Part shown: in pieces, positions 37,210 to 48,865 of the stretch | Numbering within the stretch: position 1 is the stretch's first letter | Layout: every line of letters starts with the position of its first letter | Source of the DNA: Liolophura sinensis | Taxonomy: Eukaryota > Mollusca > Polyplacophora > Chitonida > Chitonidae | NCBI RefSeq assembly: GCF_032854445.1 | Contig: NC_088295.1 | Coordinates: 82,132,644-82,196,643 of the forward strand | Direction of reading: 5' to 3' | DNA length: 64,000 nucleotides | Position numbers and translations under genes: made by a program | Notes under the pieces: model-generated | The model's input: the letters and a program-made list of their open reading frames with translations, nothing else | Database searches by the model: none | Told to the model about the DNA's origin: nothing

Positions 37210-39724
37210 ATGTTCTCTATCAGCTTCCATAATCAAGTTTTAATTGTAGATCTTTGGTGGACACATCGACGTCCTGAAACACTTGTGATATTTCGAAATG
37301 CGTAGTCTCTCTCGTAGTCCTCGTGGTCTCTCTGATATTTTATGTTGATTATCCTAAATTAAGTACATAAACTATAGCTCTCAATGAATAAATCAATGAA
37401 AGTCTTTGTAGAAAGATTTTCTATAGTAATGATGATGAAGATGTTAAGGCATATCTGTACTAAAATTTCAGACGTTACACAAATTTTCTATAGGGAATCT
37501 TTGTCAAGTAAATAACAATTATTTCAAACAGAATAAATAATCTTTATTATTATCATGAGCCCCACGTTGGACTATGATTCTGAGCAGTATATAGTGTCTG
37601 TAGTGCTTATTATCATCCATAGTGAAATAATATTACTCCACAGCTCTGCTAGTGCTCAAAGCTGTTCACGATGCAGCGAATAATCATCTGTTCCAGTGAC
37701 AACTGTTGACACTCTTCACCACAGATCACCATTGTTGATTCATTTCAATGTTTATGTACAGAATGTTCTGGTACAAAATCCGATACATATCCACGATTGT
37801 GTTTGTGAGCGAGCTGGATAAAAAGGTTAGTCAGGTATCTGAAATAATATTACGTCTTATTTGGAGTCCGTGACTACAAGCGGATTTGGTGCATTTTGTT
37901 GGACACAGAAACTGCATGATGTCATTGTATACAGTTGCCCCACCCGACCGTGGAGTTCACATGTCTGGGTTAAGGACATATTTGCCAAAGATATAAGGCG
38001 ATTCCGTCTTAATAGACCAGATCATCAACACGTACATGCGGCATAAACCTTGTGGAGGGGTTTGTTGACATTCTGCTGAACTGAACAGGATTAAATGTGT
38101 AAGAAAAAAGCAATGTCAGTAATTAAAACTGAATTAGCTATATAGATTTCACGTAAACTGGAATGAATTGATATCGATTTAACACGTTTTTAGGCCTAAC
38201 CATCAGTAAACGGTAGAAAAAGAAAAAAAACATATTCCCCGTCTTGAGGTCACATTCATAATTTTCATTTTACCCCTGTTCCTGCGTAGCCTACAAACAA
38301 CATACAACACTAAACCTGTAATTAGGGTGTGTAGGAATCGTTTTCTGAACATTTTGCCTATTGCGTGATGAGAATTTGACATTTTCTTGAAAATTATGAT
38401 TTGTAAGAGAGACTCCAAGTTCAGCCGAAAGCGAAAAGTTGTATCAGCACATGCGACCAAACAAGGGCCTAATGGCTAATGTAGATTTCCTAAGTAGACT
38501 TTTACGGTAGATACAATACCAGACCTGTTTACCATGAATACACGAGAGTTGCACTGTGTGCAGGTATACAAAACCACATTGTTATTCTGATAACTTAAAA
38601 ACTTACACATGCTTGGCTGACCAATACTGGTAATTCCCTGTTTGTAGTAAATTAGTAACCTGAGTACCCTACCAACGAGAAAGACTGGGTACTTGGTCCT
38701 TGCCAATACACACCACAACCACGAACATCAGTCATACTTGGGCCAATTTTCCAGTTTCTCTCAGCTTTTGTGCTTTCTTTTACAACTATGGTATCTGTCA
38801 CTTCATTCTTACATATGCTATATTTCATTCTAGATGTGAAGGACATTTCTTTGAGATTTCTTATTTATATGTTTAAATAGCGACTTGAAAGTCCGCGCAT
38901 GTTGTATTTACTGCTTATGTGACAAATCAAAAGACAATTGATCAGCTTAAAATATGAAACAGAACTTGATGATACCATACTACAACTTGAATGCCCTAAG
39001 GTTGGAAGGCATGACCTTCTACTGGATTTGTACATAATGACCAAGACGTAAGGCCCAATCTTTGAAGATATTTCAAAGATTTTAGCAGTTGGCTTTAGTT
39101 TTGCTTTGTGTTTTGTCGAACTTTTAAGTTGAACCACACAACACAGTGTATATCTTCTACATATCTTGTTTTTTTACCCCAAGGTTAGGGCCTCGTACAG
39201 TCCTCTCGACCAAATTTACCGTTAGTAATGTTTGTTTGGGCCTATATATAATCGGAAACACAATGTCGGTACACACATCAGTTTAAAATGAGTTCTTGAG
39301 GTAGGCAAACACTCAAGTGGCCTTCTTCTATAAAATCCCATCATACCAATAAGGCAACGCCCATTTAAGTCGTGCTTAAAGTCTGTAAAAACGAGGGAAC
39401 ACAGTTAAATCAAGGCACGAGCGAGAATAGCAGAACTAATATAAAGCTGGCACGCCGAATACGTATATCATACTACGTAGATAGATGATTTGTTATGGAA
39501 TGGCCAGCTTGTTGATACGATACAATCACGTCCGTTTAAATTTAAATTTAAATCCAGTCTATGCAGAGACACACTCCTTTTCGTGGACAGAATCAGAATC
39601 TAAAAAGAAACAGGCAAAACAGAATATAAATAGATCATAACTCATTATATTTGTGCTATTCGAAATAACTTGTATACAATGTCCACACTGAAAATATTAA
39701 TTAGCATAAAGTAACTTTAACAAA
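37210..39724. other. No gene seen in about 2.5 kb
   Basis: AT-rich sequence with scattered short ORFs on both strands and no recognisable domain or splice pattern. Confidence 0.5.
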
Positions 39725-39921
39725 ACGTCTGTTGTCTGCCGGAGTGCATGATGCTAGAAGGTATTCTGCTGTTGCAATAGACTATTCTGTTAAATATAGC
39801 ACACATATTCTGTTAATTCAGCTAAAGACTCCACTAGACTAATAGGATATTATGCTGAATATGACACAGTATTATGTTATACAAACAGAATAATTTTCAG
39901 CATAACTCAGACAACAGACGT
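39725..39921. mobile_element. MITE-like element, copy 2 (perfect 14-bp TIR core)
   Basis: Ends ACGTCTGTTGTCTG (39725-39738) and CAGACAACAGACGT (39908-39921) are perfect inverted repeats. The interior aligns with copy 1 at 31369-31548 (GATGCTAGAAGGTATTCTGC, ATTCTGTTAAATATA, ACTAGACTAATAGGATATTA). The shared AATTAACA(G/A)ATTAAT...TTTTGAGTGTA downstream of both suggests the full repeat may extend about 40 bp further. Confidence 0.78.
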
Positions 39922-41316
39922 TCTGTTAAAATTAACAAATTAATGTTTTGAGTGTACGTACAATCATATGTTGATGACGGGCTCTTATATACTTTGTTAC
40001 TTTCCTTATTTATGTGTACATGCGGTCGTGCGCCATGCTTACGTATTTAGAACGTGTGTACTTTACGACTTACAAAAGTGTCAGGCTAATCCTAATATAT
40101 TATCTATATAAGTAGTACATTTCTTTTCAAATAGGCAGTGGGTATATCTAGTCATCAAATTACATGTCTAAGCTATACTTATTTCCAGTTATACTTTCTT
40201 TATGTATATCTCATATTATTGATTCGTTTTCTGATGAGTGCTTGGGCTTTTGATTTTACATACTCATACGCTCAAAATGCATAAATAGAGCAAATATATC
40301 TGACCAACCGCTTTTAGACGTTGCGGTCTGTAGAATACTACAATCGCATGGAATAGCGCATGTCCCATTTTCATTCGACTAGCAGCTTAAGTTGAATAAA
40401 TGAATATGCATGTCCATCAAAGTTTAAAGCGTCTTAGATGATGCCTTTTTGTCCATACGCAACCAGCTCCGTAGTTAAGCCTTTCATGATTGTAATGTTG
40501 TATTGGTGATAAAAAAAACCTGTGTTGTAAGTGAATGACACAACCTAATTGGCTGTTAAAAGGGAAAGATGCTATAGAGAAAACCACCAGCAGTGCTATT
40601 GCTGAAAAGTGGTGTAACAAAACTGGATATATGTTGGAACATAACTACCTAATTAAGACAGTGCATGCGACTAACAGCCATAAAATTTCAAATTTTCTGC
40701 TAAATAATAAACAAACTGATAGTGACCAATGCCGTGGATTGGATGCATTGACAGCTATATCTTTTTTGCACCAGACTTCACAGTTCACTGTGTACCAGAA
40801 TGCATAGTTCACTGCTCTTACGCGAATTATTCAAGCGAACATGTGTATCTTTTTTTTTTGTGTTCACTTGAATTTTCGTGGCCCAACGTAGGGGCTACAC
40901 CCAGTATTGTTGCCATGACAGCCAGTTGAGGGCTTCGTTATCAAAGCACAATTTGCACTGCAGTTGCACAACTGATACGAATGGAACATGATCGTTAAAC
41001 TAAACACCATGGAATATAATTTACTGTGGACAAGTCTTTGGATGGCGTTAAATGGTTATTAACTCTTTTATTGTGAGGTTTACGGCGCTTGGCTTAAATT
41101 ATGTTCTGAAGTTCACACGAGAAAGCGGACTTAGTACACAATGCCGTCATGCAGGCGTGACCGGAGTTCGTAGCCTGTTACTGGTGAACAGACAAGTGTT
41201 GATTGTGACTATGGTCATGTAGTGCTCTGGGGAATGTTAGTGCATATCACCATCTACAGGACCAACCTTGTTTCCCATGTGTTGTTCCCACGATCTATGT
41301 ATCATATTAGATTACA

Positions 41317-41320
<4 letters not shown>
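39922..41320. other. No gene seen
   Basis: AT-rich. The minus-strand ORF at 40417-40620 has a hydrophobic start but begins at TTG with no upstream ATG in frame, so I do not call it. Confidence 0.5.

Positions 41321-41392
<72 letters not shown>
41321..41392. repeat. (TA)n microsatellite
   Basis: About 35 uninterrupted TA dinucleotides. Tyr-Ile repeat ORFs here are artefacts. Confidence 0.97.
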
Positions 41393-41395
<3 letters not shown>

Positions 41396-41900
41396 GTCTT
41401 CAACAGATTGCAGGCGTAAATCGTGTGACAGACATTATCAACCCTTATTGCGTTTCATGCCTATAACCTGTAAGCAGGTGACGGCAGTGTGATGATTACC
41501 CAAAATATCGGTTAAATCTTACACTGTCTTTAAAGCGAACAAAAGCATCTCTCTTACCTCTATTCTGTGCCTCGCTTAAGTGCACGAAAGTGTCACACTT
41601 AATACAGGTTTATTCTTGCTGCTACATGTCAAGTAAGTAATTGTTGTGTTTCGTCCATGTGTGACACAGTGCTATGGCCTGATATTTACAGCATGATACA
41701 GGTCGCTAAATTGGTATGGGCTTCAGCTTTACAGGGGAATATTGCTTTATTTATGTTTTTGAACGTATTTTGCTATTACTGGCGACCGCTGCTAAGTAAG
41801 ATATTTTTATTTGTGTGATGTAAATTACTTTTCATGTTCCTGTACATTAGGTGGGAACAATTTCATATATGCGTTTAAATTATGAATTGTGTTTGTGTGT

Positions 41901-41916
41901 GGGGGGGGGGGGGGGG
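41901..41916 (+). repeat. G16 homopolymer at the SINE-2 5' end
   Basis: Sixteen G residues immediately precede CTCCACGGCTCAG. A clean SINE-2 copy starts with GGGGCCTCCG (45104), so the run looks like an expansion of the element's own 5' G tract, or a base-calling artefact. Confidence 0.85.
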
Positions 41917-42150
41917 CTCCACGGCTCAGTCGTTTAGCGCGCTAGCGCAGCGTAATGACCCAGGAATCTCTCACCAATGCGGTTGGTGTGAGTCCAGGTA
42001 CAGCTCATGCTGGCTTCCTCTCCGGCCGTACGTGGGAAGGTCTGCCAGCAACCTGCGGATGGTCGTGGGTTTCCTCGGGCTGGTCGCCGTCGTATAAGTG
42101 AAATATCCTTGAGTACGGCGTAAAACACCAATCAAATAAATAAATAAAAA
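41917..42150 (+). mobile_element. SINE-2 copy
   Basis: Near full length: CGGCTCAGTCGTTTAGCGCG (box A), AATGACCCAGGAATCTCTCA, GTGAGTCCAGGTACAGCTCA, CAACCTGCGGATGGTCGTGG, CGTCGTATAAGTGAAATATC and a CAAATAAATAAATAAA tail. Part of the GGGCTCTGCCCGG segment is missing. Confidence 0.9.
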
Positions 42151-42349
42151 AAGTTTTATTACATTTGATTTCTTCATGATAAAGTAGGTTAGGTGGAAAT
42201 TTATCCATATCATATCGTCTTAATTTACCCATATGGTGCCATCCTAATTTAGCAATATGCATGGCACCGTCTTAGTTAAATCATCAATTAACACATACAT
42301 ATACAATACACCAATCAAATAAATAATATAGTCATTTCTTCATTTAGGT

Positions 42350-42609
42350 ATATGGTTAGGACGAGGTGGTTAGCGTGCCAGCGCGGCAAAATGACCCAGG
42401 AGCATCTCACCAATGCGGTGGGTGTGAATTCAAGTCCTGTTCACGATGGTTTCCTCTCCAACCGTACGTGAGAAGGTCTGCGGATAGTTGTCATTTTCCA
42501 TCCAACTTTGCCCTGTTTCCTCCCACCATAATGCTGGCCGACATCGTATAAGTTAAATATTTTTGAGTGCATTGTGAGACCCCCATCAACTGAATAAATA
42601 AATAAATTT
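42350..42609 (+). mobile_element. SINE-2 copy, diverged
   Basis: Box-A-like GAGGTGGTTAGCGTGCCAGC, AATGACCCAGGAGCATCTCA, box-B-like GTGAATTCAAGTCCTG, CCTCCCACCATAATGCTGGC, CATCGTATAAGTTAAATATT and a GAATAAATAAATAAAT tail. Confidence 0.87.
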
Positions 42610-44289
42610 AAGTATCTAGTACCGTAGCTTTTTGTGTGTGTTTGTGTATAATGGTAATTGTAGAAGCCATTTTCCTGAAAACAGTCATCTAAATGTAATG
42701 TAACCTGTAGTACCCTCAATGTGATGTACATCTGTGTAAAGTGAGTTTTTTTGTGTGTGCGTAGCCCATTTCTACTTGGTACAGGTACACTACACTTGGC
42801 GTGCTGCATGTTTCAACTCCTGTGCAGTTGAGGCTCCTGCCCGATGAAGACCTGTGTATAGTCGCTGTTTAGTGAGAGTGGTCCGGTATAGTTTATTCTT
42901 CTTTGTAAACAGATGGGGAAAACGTGACATTCTCTACATGGATGGTAGATTGGGAGTTTGCTCAGCTTGTCCTTTCGCACTAGTGGCCTTAGTGAACACA
43001 AAAGGGTACAATATTGACATTTTCCCCTGTTGAGAACAGCCAAAGTCACCCGTATCCAATTTTCAGCGCCCAAAGATGATATTCCATGATAAACACACTG
43101 ACAATCTTTATTTTCCCTCTGAGGTCACGAAACTTTCAGCCGATGACCTTGCTTGACCTTGCTCAGATATAGCTGTCATGCCTGTGGGTTAATACATGCA
43201 TGTTCTAATTCTGATATAATATACGACGCACGAGGCAATGGAGTCAGTGAGTGATGTGATGACACATGCTACACGAGTAAAAAGCACATCATTTTGCATG
43301 ATGTAATTGATAACAGATCATTCCATCTGGCCTTTATTCAACCATATCTGTAGAGAAGACAACTCCCATGGCACAGCAGCACAGCCAGCACTGGAGTAGG
43401 TGACGAGGAGATGGGAGCATGTGTCGGCATTCGGGAAAATCTCGAATAGATCTAAACTCATACAAACATGCATTTGTAGAAACACAGCTCATCCTATGTT
43501 TAACCCGCATTCTTAGACATGTAAACTATTTGAAGAATAAAGACACTGAGCTTTCCGATTTTATGCTTTAAACAGTTATGTGAGACTTCTTGTTGATGAC
43601 ATTAGCCTTAGTTCTCTCATAAGATCGACGGTCTTTCCCGTCCGACTTTACTAGATCAGGGGCTGATAAATATACGTTGATTCTCCGTTAAAGCAGCTTT
43701 GTGACAGTTATCAGAGAGTTTTCGACTGGCCAAAATGCCTGGGAGATAGGGAGAATCCATACACAAAATATAATTGGACGGTGTACGTCATGTGATCTGA
43801 GTCCACGAGCTAGCCGGGGTAAGAGACTGCCAAGGAGATTAATCTAATTTAACCAATGGATCAGATCCCAGCAATGCAGTAAACAGTGAACTGATAGCTT
43901 ATCAGGCAAATAGGTCGGAATTGAGTAAAGTTATGTAGATATGACACTTTGTGTGTGCCGAATAGCAGAGGAAAGTCACTGTGCTTCATTCTATAAGATG
44001 GCCGGGAAGCTGGATATCACGTGACTGCCGTGTTTGTACTAAAACATCACGTAAGCTGTACGGAAATACGCAGACTATCTGGAAAGCTGAAAGTTATACA
44101 ACGTATATACTATTGCTGGCAGACACTCAAAAATGGACATTTTCTTATGCTATAACTTTAAAAGGACAATTTTTTTTCGCCCACACCGTCAGGTCACAAG
44201 AGCTCTGGCTTCAGGGCTGTCTTACAAAATTGCGTTGTGGATCGACTCAGATTCCAGACAACAAAACAACAGTCGAGCAACCAGTTCGT
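42610..44289. other. No gene seen in about 1.7 kb
   Basis: Short ORFs only. The target-site copy ACCAGTTCGT of the next SINE lies at 44280-44289. Confidence 0.5.
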
Positions 44290-44599
44290 GCGTAGATCCA
44301 GGGTCAATCCTGTGTCCAGTCACATCTAAGACTTTCAAAGAGGAAGTTGTAACTTTCTCGCTTTGCGTTCAGCATGGACAGGATAGTGCAACAACTGGTT
44401 GACCCGTATCAGTATAATCGCTCGGGCGGGGTGGCTTATTTGCCTCCTGTAAGGCGTCTCAGTGAAGCAGCACTAAATAAAAGAGCGGTGGAAATCCGTC
44501 CTGCAACAAGGAGGCACATTACATGCACTCTAAGGATTCCTTCGTCGTCATATGACTAAAAAATTGTTAAGTACGACTTTAAACCCCCAGCACTCGCTC
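44290..44599 (+). mobile_element. SINE-1, 5'-truncated, with perfect 10-bp target-site duplication
   Basis: Starts within the head (GATCCAGGGTCAATCC) and runs through GGTGGAAATCCGTCCTGCAA to GTACGACTTTAAACCCCCAG. The identical flanks ACCAGTTCGT at 44280-44289 and 44600-44609 are a target-site duplication, which defines the ends and shows LINE-mediated insertion. Confidence 0.92.
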
Positions 44600-44609
44600 A
44601 CCAGTTCGT

Positions 44610-45091
44610 CCCAAATATTGGAAGGCTATATATTCTTACTGTATGTGGCTAAACTTGCTGCCAGAGGGTTTCCAGACGTGTCATGAAGAAAACCGCTATT
44701 GTCTGGGTAAACGTCCTCCGTATAATAGCCGATGTGCTTCATCGGTTGGCTGTTAAACATTAATGTCACGGGAAATTCCACATGTAAGTCTATAACTGAA
44801 AATCAAGGTATATTTATCAGCGGTTGATCGAGTAAAGTATTATGATGTAGGCCACATACATTATTAGCGTCATATAAAGAAAGGACAAATTTTTTTATAT
44901 AGGCTTGTACAAATACATGGAGCGCCAATGACGTCAAGAAGTAAAATCTCGTTTCAAATCGAGAGCGCTGTAAACTTTTTGATTTCCTTGACATCAAGGT
45001 AAATCGAGAAAATTGTTAAGTGCAGTGAAAAACTTTACTGAGGCTACTGTATGCACTATGAATGGCCATTGTACATGTTAGTACGCCCCCT
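44610..45091. other. No gene seen
   Basis: Spacer between two dated SINE insertions; short ORFs only. Confidence 0.45.
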
Positions 45092-45102
45092 CTTGCAATA
45101 TG

Positions 45103-45359
45103 GGGGGCCTCCGTGGCTCAGTTGGTTAGCGCGCTAGCGCAGGGCAATGACACAGAGGCCTCTGAGAGTTCAAGTCCAGCTCATGCTGGCTTCCTCTCTG
45201 GTCGTAAGTGGGAAGGTCATCCAGCAACCTGCGGATGGTCATGGGTTTCTGTCGGGCTCTGCCCGGTTTCCTCCCACCATAATGCTGGTCACCGTCATAT
45301 ATGTGAAATATTCTTGAGTACGGCGTAAAACACCAATCAAATAAATAAATAAATAAAAC
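45103..45359 (+). mobile_element. SINE-2, full-length reference copy with perfect 11-bp target-site duplication
   Basis: Begins GGGGGCCTCCGTGGCTCAG with tRNA box A (TGGCTCAGTTGGTTAGCGCG) and box B (GAGAGTTCAAGTCC), continues through CCAGCAACCTGCGGATGGTC and CCTCCCACCATAATGCTGG, and ends GAGTACGGCGTAAAACACC plus (AAAT)n. CTTGCAATATG occurs at 45092-45102 and again at 45360-45370. This is the best-preserved copy and defines the family here. Confidence 0.93.
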
Positions 45360-45370
45360 CTTGCAATATG

Positions 45371-45791
45371 ATAAGCAGAAAATTCTAATGGCTAACCATT
45401 TATTTCATGTCAGTATTTATTCGTATACATGCACTGAATGTTATATACTATCTCAAGCCACTTAAACAACTTAATATCCCGAAAAGAGGTTTTGTATCTA
45501 AAGAAATGCCATTATACCCATAGAAAAGAGAGTATTCAGTGAAGCGTGTATACTATGTTCTTACACACATTTTCCCTCAAAGACCACTTCGAGGGCATAC
45601 ATAATTCAGTCTCTTATAATACCCCCTTATAATCACTTCGCTGAATACTCGCTCAGTTGTGAAAATTAAAGTGTCAGTGCAACTTTTGTGTAAAAATTGC
45701 ACAATTTTCTATTTCGCTTTGAGCGGTATTGCGAATATATTCTCAGCATTTATTCCAAAGAATTCACACCACGGGCAATTTCTCTAATAAG
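45371..45791. other. No gene seen
   Basis: AT-rich, no supportable ORF. Confidence 0.45.
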
Positions 45792-46005
45792 CTATGGACC
45801 ACGCCCTGATTGCTGTGTGCACAGGGCGTTTGTAATTTATTGCATTACCTGACAACTGTTGAAACCACACACTCTCAATTCAGTCGGTGTGAGCACACAG
45901 CTATATAACCAGTCCTTACACCACTGTGTACTGTACCTTAATTTCTTTAGCCAGCAGTTCTCCAATTCCTTTATCCCACAGAAACGGTAACCGACTGTAT
46001 TTAAC
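45792..46005 (+). repeat. Dispersed repeat R, copy 1 (TATA-containing)
   Basis: About 210 bp, roughly 80% identical by eye to 48654-48865. Shared blocks are CTATGGACCACGCCCTG, ATTACCTGACAACTG, GAAACCACACAC, ACAACCAGTC-like, ACTGTACCTTAATTTCTTT and ATCCCACAGAAACGGTA. It contains a TATA-like CTATATAACCAG near 45901. Both copies can be read as YCTLISLxSSxxIPxSHRNG but without an ATG at that place, so coding is not supported. Confidence 0.7.
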
Positions 46006-46473
46006 ATGTCCTGTCTCCAGAACTACCGAGCCAAAATTGACTTCGTTCGATTTACATCTTAATTACTTGGGTCTGATCCACATCTGGAACATGACCGTCA
46101 GTATTATGATATTTTGGCATACCAAGTTTTCTCCATACACAATCTCGGGCAAAGTTAATTGGAGTTAAAGTCAGTGACAGTTTTATCAGCAGGTGGATTA
46201 ATACAGTATCCGCTGCAAGCCACTAAAATGTAAAATCATTGCGAAATAGGAATGGTGACATATCTAACACCTAAAACGTACTTTTTACAGCTTGAACCAA
46301 AACACGTTTTATCGATGATAATACGCTTATTTGGCGGCAGTTAGTTGCATGAATGGAACAGATTGGATTGCCCGGTATCAATCACCGCCGTTTTGGCTAG
46401 AAACTGACCGACTATACGTACAGATGACGTACAAATTTTTCACCCGCAGAGCGTTTTTAATGTGGATGGCACA
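46006..46473. other. No gene seen
   Basis: Spacer between repeat R and the 34-bp minisatellite; nothing recognised. Confidence 0.45.
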
Positions 46474-47690
46474 CTGACAGGGAATAACTTTGTAGAGCTG
46501 CTATTTGTCTTGACGGGATAACTTTGTAGAGCCACTTACCATCATGACGGAATAACTTTGAAGAGCCACTTACCTTCTTGACGGGATAACTTTGTAGAGG
46601 CACTTACCATCATGACGGAATAACTTTGAAGAGTCACTTACCATCATGACGGAATAACTTTGAAGAGCCACTTACCCATTGATCGTCTTGATGGGATAAA
46701 TTTGTAGAGCCACTTTCAATCTTGACCGGATAACTTTGTAGAGCATGTTCATCTTAACTTTGAAGATCTACTTACAACCTTGACGCGGTACTACCTAACA
46801 TTTTGAGGGGATAATTGAGTAGATACTTGCCCTCCTAATGGAACTATTCTGTAGAGAGGATGATCACGATAACGTGATAACTTTGTACAACTTCTTACCA
46901 TCATGACGGTAGGCCTATAGCTTTGTACAGCTGCTGGTCGTCTTGACGGGATAACTTTTTAGCGCTATTGAGAATCTGGACATGATAATATTGTAGAGCT
47001 GCTGATTGTCTTGACGGGATGACTTTGTAGAGCTATTGAGAATCTTGACATGATAATATTGTAGAGCTGCTGGTCGTCTTGACGGGATAACTTTTTAGCG
47101 CTATTGAGAATCTTGACATGATAACATTGTAGAGCTGCTGGTCGTTTTGACGGGATAACTTTAAACAGCTGATGACAATCTTGAAATGAAAACTAACTTT
47201 GTAGATCTATTGAGAATCTGGACATGATAATATTGTAGAGCTGCTGATTGTCTTGACGGGATAACTTTGTAGAGCTATTGAGAATATTGACATGATAATA
47301 TTGTAGAGCTGCTGGTCGTCTTGACAGGATAACTTTTTAGCGCTATTGAGAATCGTGACATGATAACATTGTAGAGCTGCTGGTCGTTTTGACGGGATAA
47401 CTTTGAACAGCTGATGACAATCTTGAAATGAAAACTAACTTTGTAGAGCTATTGAGAATATTGACATGATAACATTGTAGAGCTGCTGGTTGTCTTGATG
47501 GGATAACTTTGAACAGCTGATGACAATCTTGAAATGAAAACTAACTTTGTAGATCTATTGAGAATCTTGACATGATAACATTGTAGAGCTGCTGGTCGTC
47601 TTGACGGGATAACTTTGTAGAGCTATTGAAAATCTTGACATGATAACATTGTAGAGCTGCTGGTCGTCTTGACGGGATAACTGTTGAATA
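46474..47690. repeat. 34-bp minisatellite, about 35 units, with dimeric substructure
   Basis: The unit core is TTGACGGGATAACTTTGTAG followed by AGC and a variable tail. The left half uses one unit type (CATGACGGAATAACTTTGAA, GAGCCACTTACC). The right half alternates two types, one with GAGCTATTGAGAAT and one with GACATGATAACATTGTAGAG and CTGCTGGTCGT, giving a 68-bp dimer. An odd unit (TTGAAATGAAAACTAACTTT) occurs three times, near 47183, 47423 and 47529. There is no open frame. Confidence 0.93.
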
Positions 47691-47763
47691 ACTTACTAAC
47701 AGTATTTATATAGCTGCTGATAATGTAGGCTTGCAAACTTTACATGGTTATTTTACCATCTTG

Positions 47764-48119
47764 GTGAGTGAGTGAGTGAGTGCTTGGGATTTAACGTCGT
47801 AACAATTTTCTCAGTCATTTGACGACAAAGGAGTCCTTAGAGTGCATGTACGTGTAATGTTCCTCTTTCTTGCAGGACGGATTTCCACCGCTCTTTTATC
47901 TTTTGCTGCTTCACTAAGACGACTTACCGAAAGCAAGTAAGCTGCCCCGTCCTGGCCATTATACTGATACAATCTACCAGTGGTTGCATTATCCCTTATA
48001 CTGAACGCCAAGCGAGAAAGCTACAGCTTCCTCTTTAAGGTCTCGGGTGTAATCCGACCCAGGATTGACCCTGGATCTGCCGCTCCCGAAGTGGACGCTC
48101 TATCAACGGGGCCGGTACC
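47764..48119 (-). mobile_element. SINE-1, full-length
   Basis: Reverse orientation: (GTGA)n, GTGCTTGGGATTTAACGTCG, CTTGCAGGACGGATTTCCAC, GACCCAGGATTGACCCTGG (box B side) and CCGAAGTGGACGCTCTATCA (box A side). Flanks TACCATCTTG (47754) and TACCTTCTTA (48116) are a possible imperfect target-site duplication. Confidence 0.88.
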
Positions 48120-48149
48120 TTCTTAGCGGTACAACTTCATAATCATGCT

Positions 48150-48318
48150 GATCTTTATTTATTTATTTATCTATTTATTTATTTGATTGGTATTTTATGC
48201 CGTACTCAAGAATATTTCACTTATTCGACGGCGGCCAGCATTATGATGGGAGGAAACCGGGCAGATCCCGGGGAAAATACAGGACCATCCTGAGGTTGGT
48301 TTCAGACCTTCCCACAAC
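48150..48318 (-). mobile_element. SINE-2 copy, 5'-truncated
   Basis: TTTATTTATTTATTTGATTG, then TATGCCGTACTCAAGAATAT, CACTTATTCGACGGCGGCCA, GGAGGAAACCGGGCAGATCC and a diverged CAGACCTTCCCAC. Confidence 0.87.
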
Positions 48319-48653
48319 AAGTGAGGAATATTAAATATTATTCTGGTTATCATAGTATAAAATTAAGTACCGTAAAGTTACATATTACATTATACCGTGT
48401 TATAGTAGCTAATATTTGTTTTAACAATGACACTAATTCTTTTTGGTCTAAAGTGTATCCTATACACATGGGATGGATTAAGTCTTGTTGTCATCGTACA
48501 AAAGTAGTTCACTTCACAAGAAAAATTTTCGGAAGCAAATACTATATTAAGCACACAAATTATACACATGAAAATGTAGAGGAGTATCTGCGCTCATGTC
48601 AAGGAATTCATATTTTGTGCAATTTCTCTAACAAACTGATTTCCCAGGCCATT

Positions 48654-48865
48654 GCTATGGACCACGCCCTGTATACTGTGTACATAGGGTATATGTAGTT
48701 TACTGCACTACCTGACAACTGATGAAACCACACACATTCAGTTCAGTCAGTGTCTGCACACAACTTTATACAACCAGTCTTTACACTACCCTGTACTGTA
48801 CTTTAATTTCTTTGGTGAGCAGTGCTTCAATTCCTGTATCCCACAGAAATGGTAGCCGACTTTAC
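48654..48865 (+). repeat. Dispersed repeat R, copy 2
   Basis: Counterpart of 45792-46005, with GCTATGGACCACGCCCTG, CTACCTGACAACTGATGAAA, CTTTATACAACCAGTC and ATCCCACAGAAATGGTAGCC. The upstream GCAATTTCTCTAA also matches, with a 20-bp insertion between the blocks. It is 2.86 kb from copy 1 in the same orientation. Confidence 0.7.

Noticed and set aside
40417-40620. Signal-peptide-like ORF that could start gene B
   Set aside because: It starts with TTG, has no upstream in-frame ATG before a stop, and no phase-1 donor was evident.
41222-41492. Tyr-Ile repeat ORFs
   Set aside because: Translation of the (TA)n microsatellite.
46474-47690. CRISPR-like array
   Set aside because: Repeats are contiguous 34-bp units without unique spacers, and the genome is eukaryotic.
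34971-48119. tRNA genes
   Set aside because: Box-A and box-B-like motifs belong to SINE heads with bodies, tails and target-site duplications; no cloverleaf of a functional tRNA is apparent.
48321-48698. 125-codon plus-strand ORF
   Set aside because: No domain and amino-acid usage typical of random AT-rich DNA; its end overlaps dispersed repeat R.
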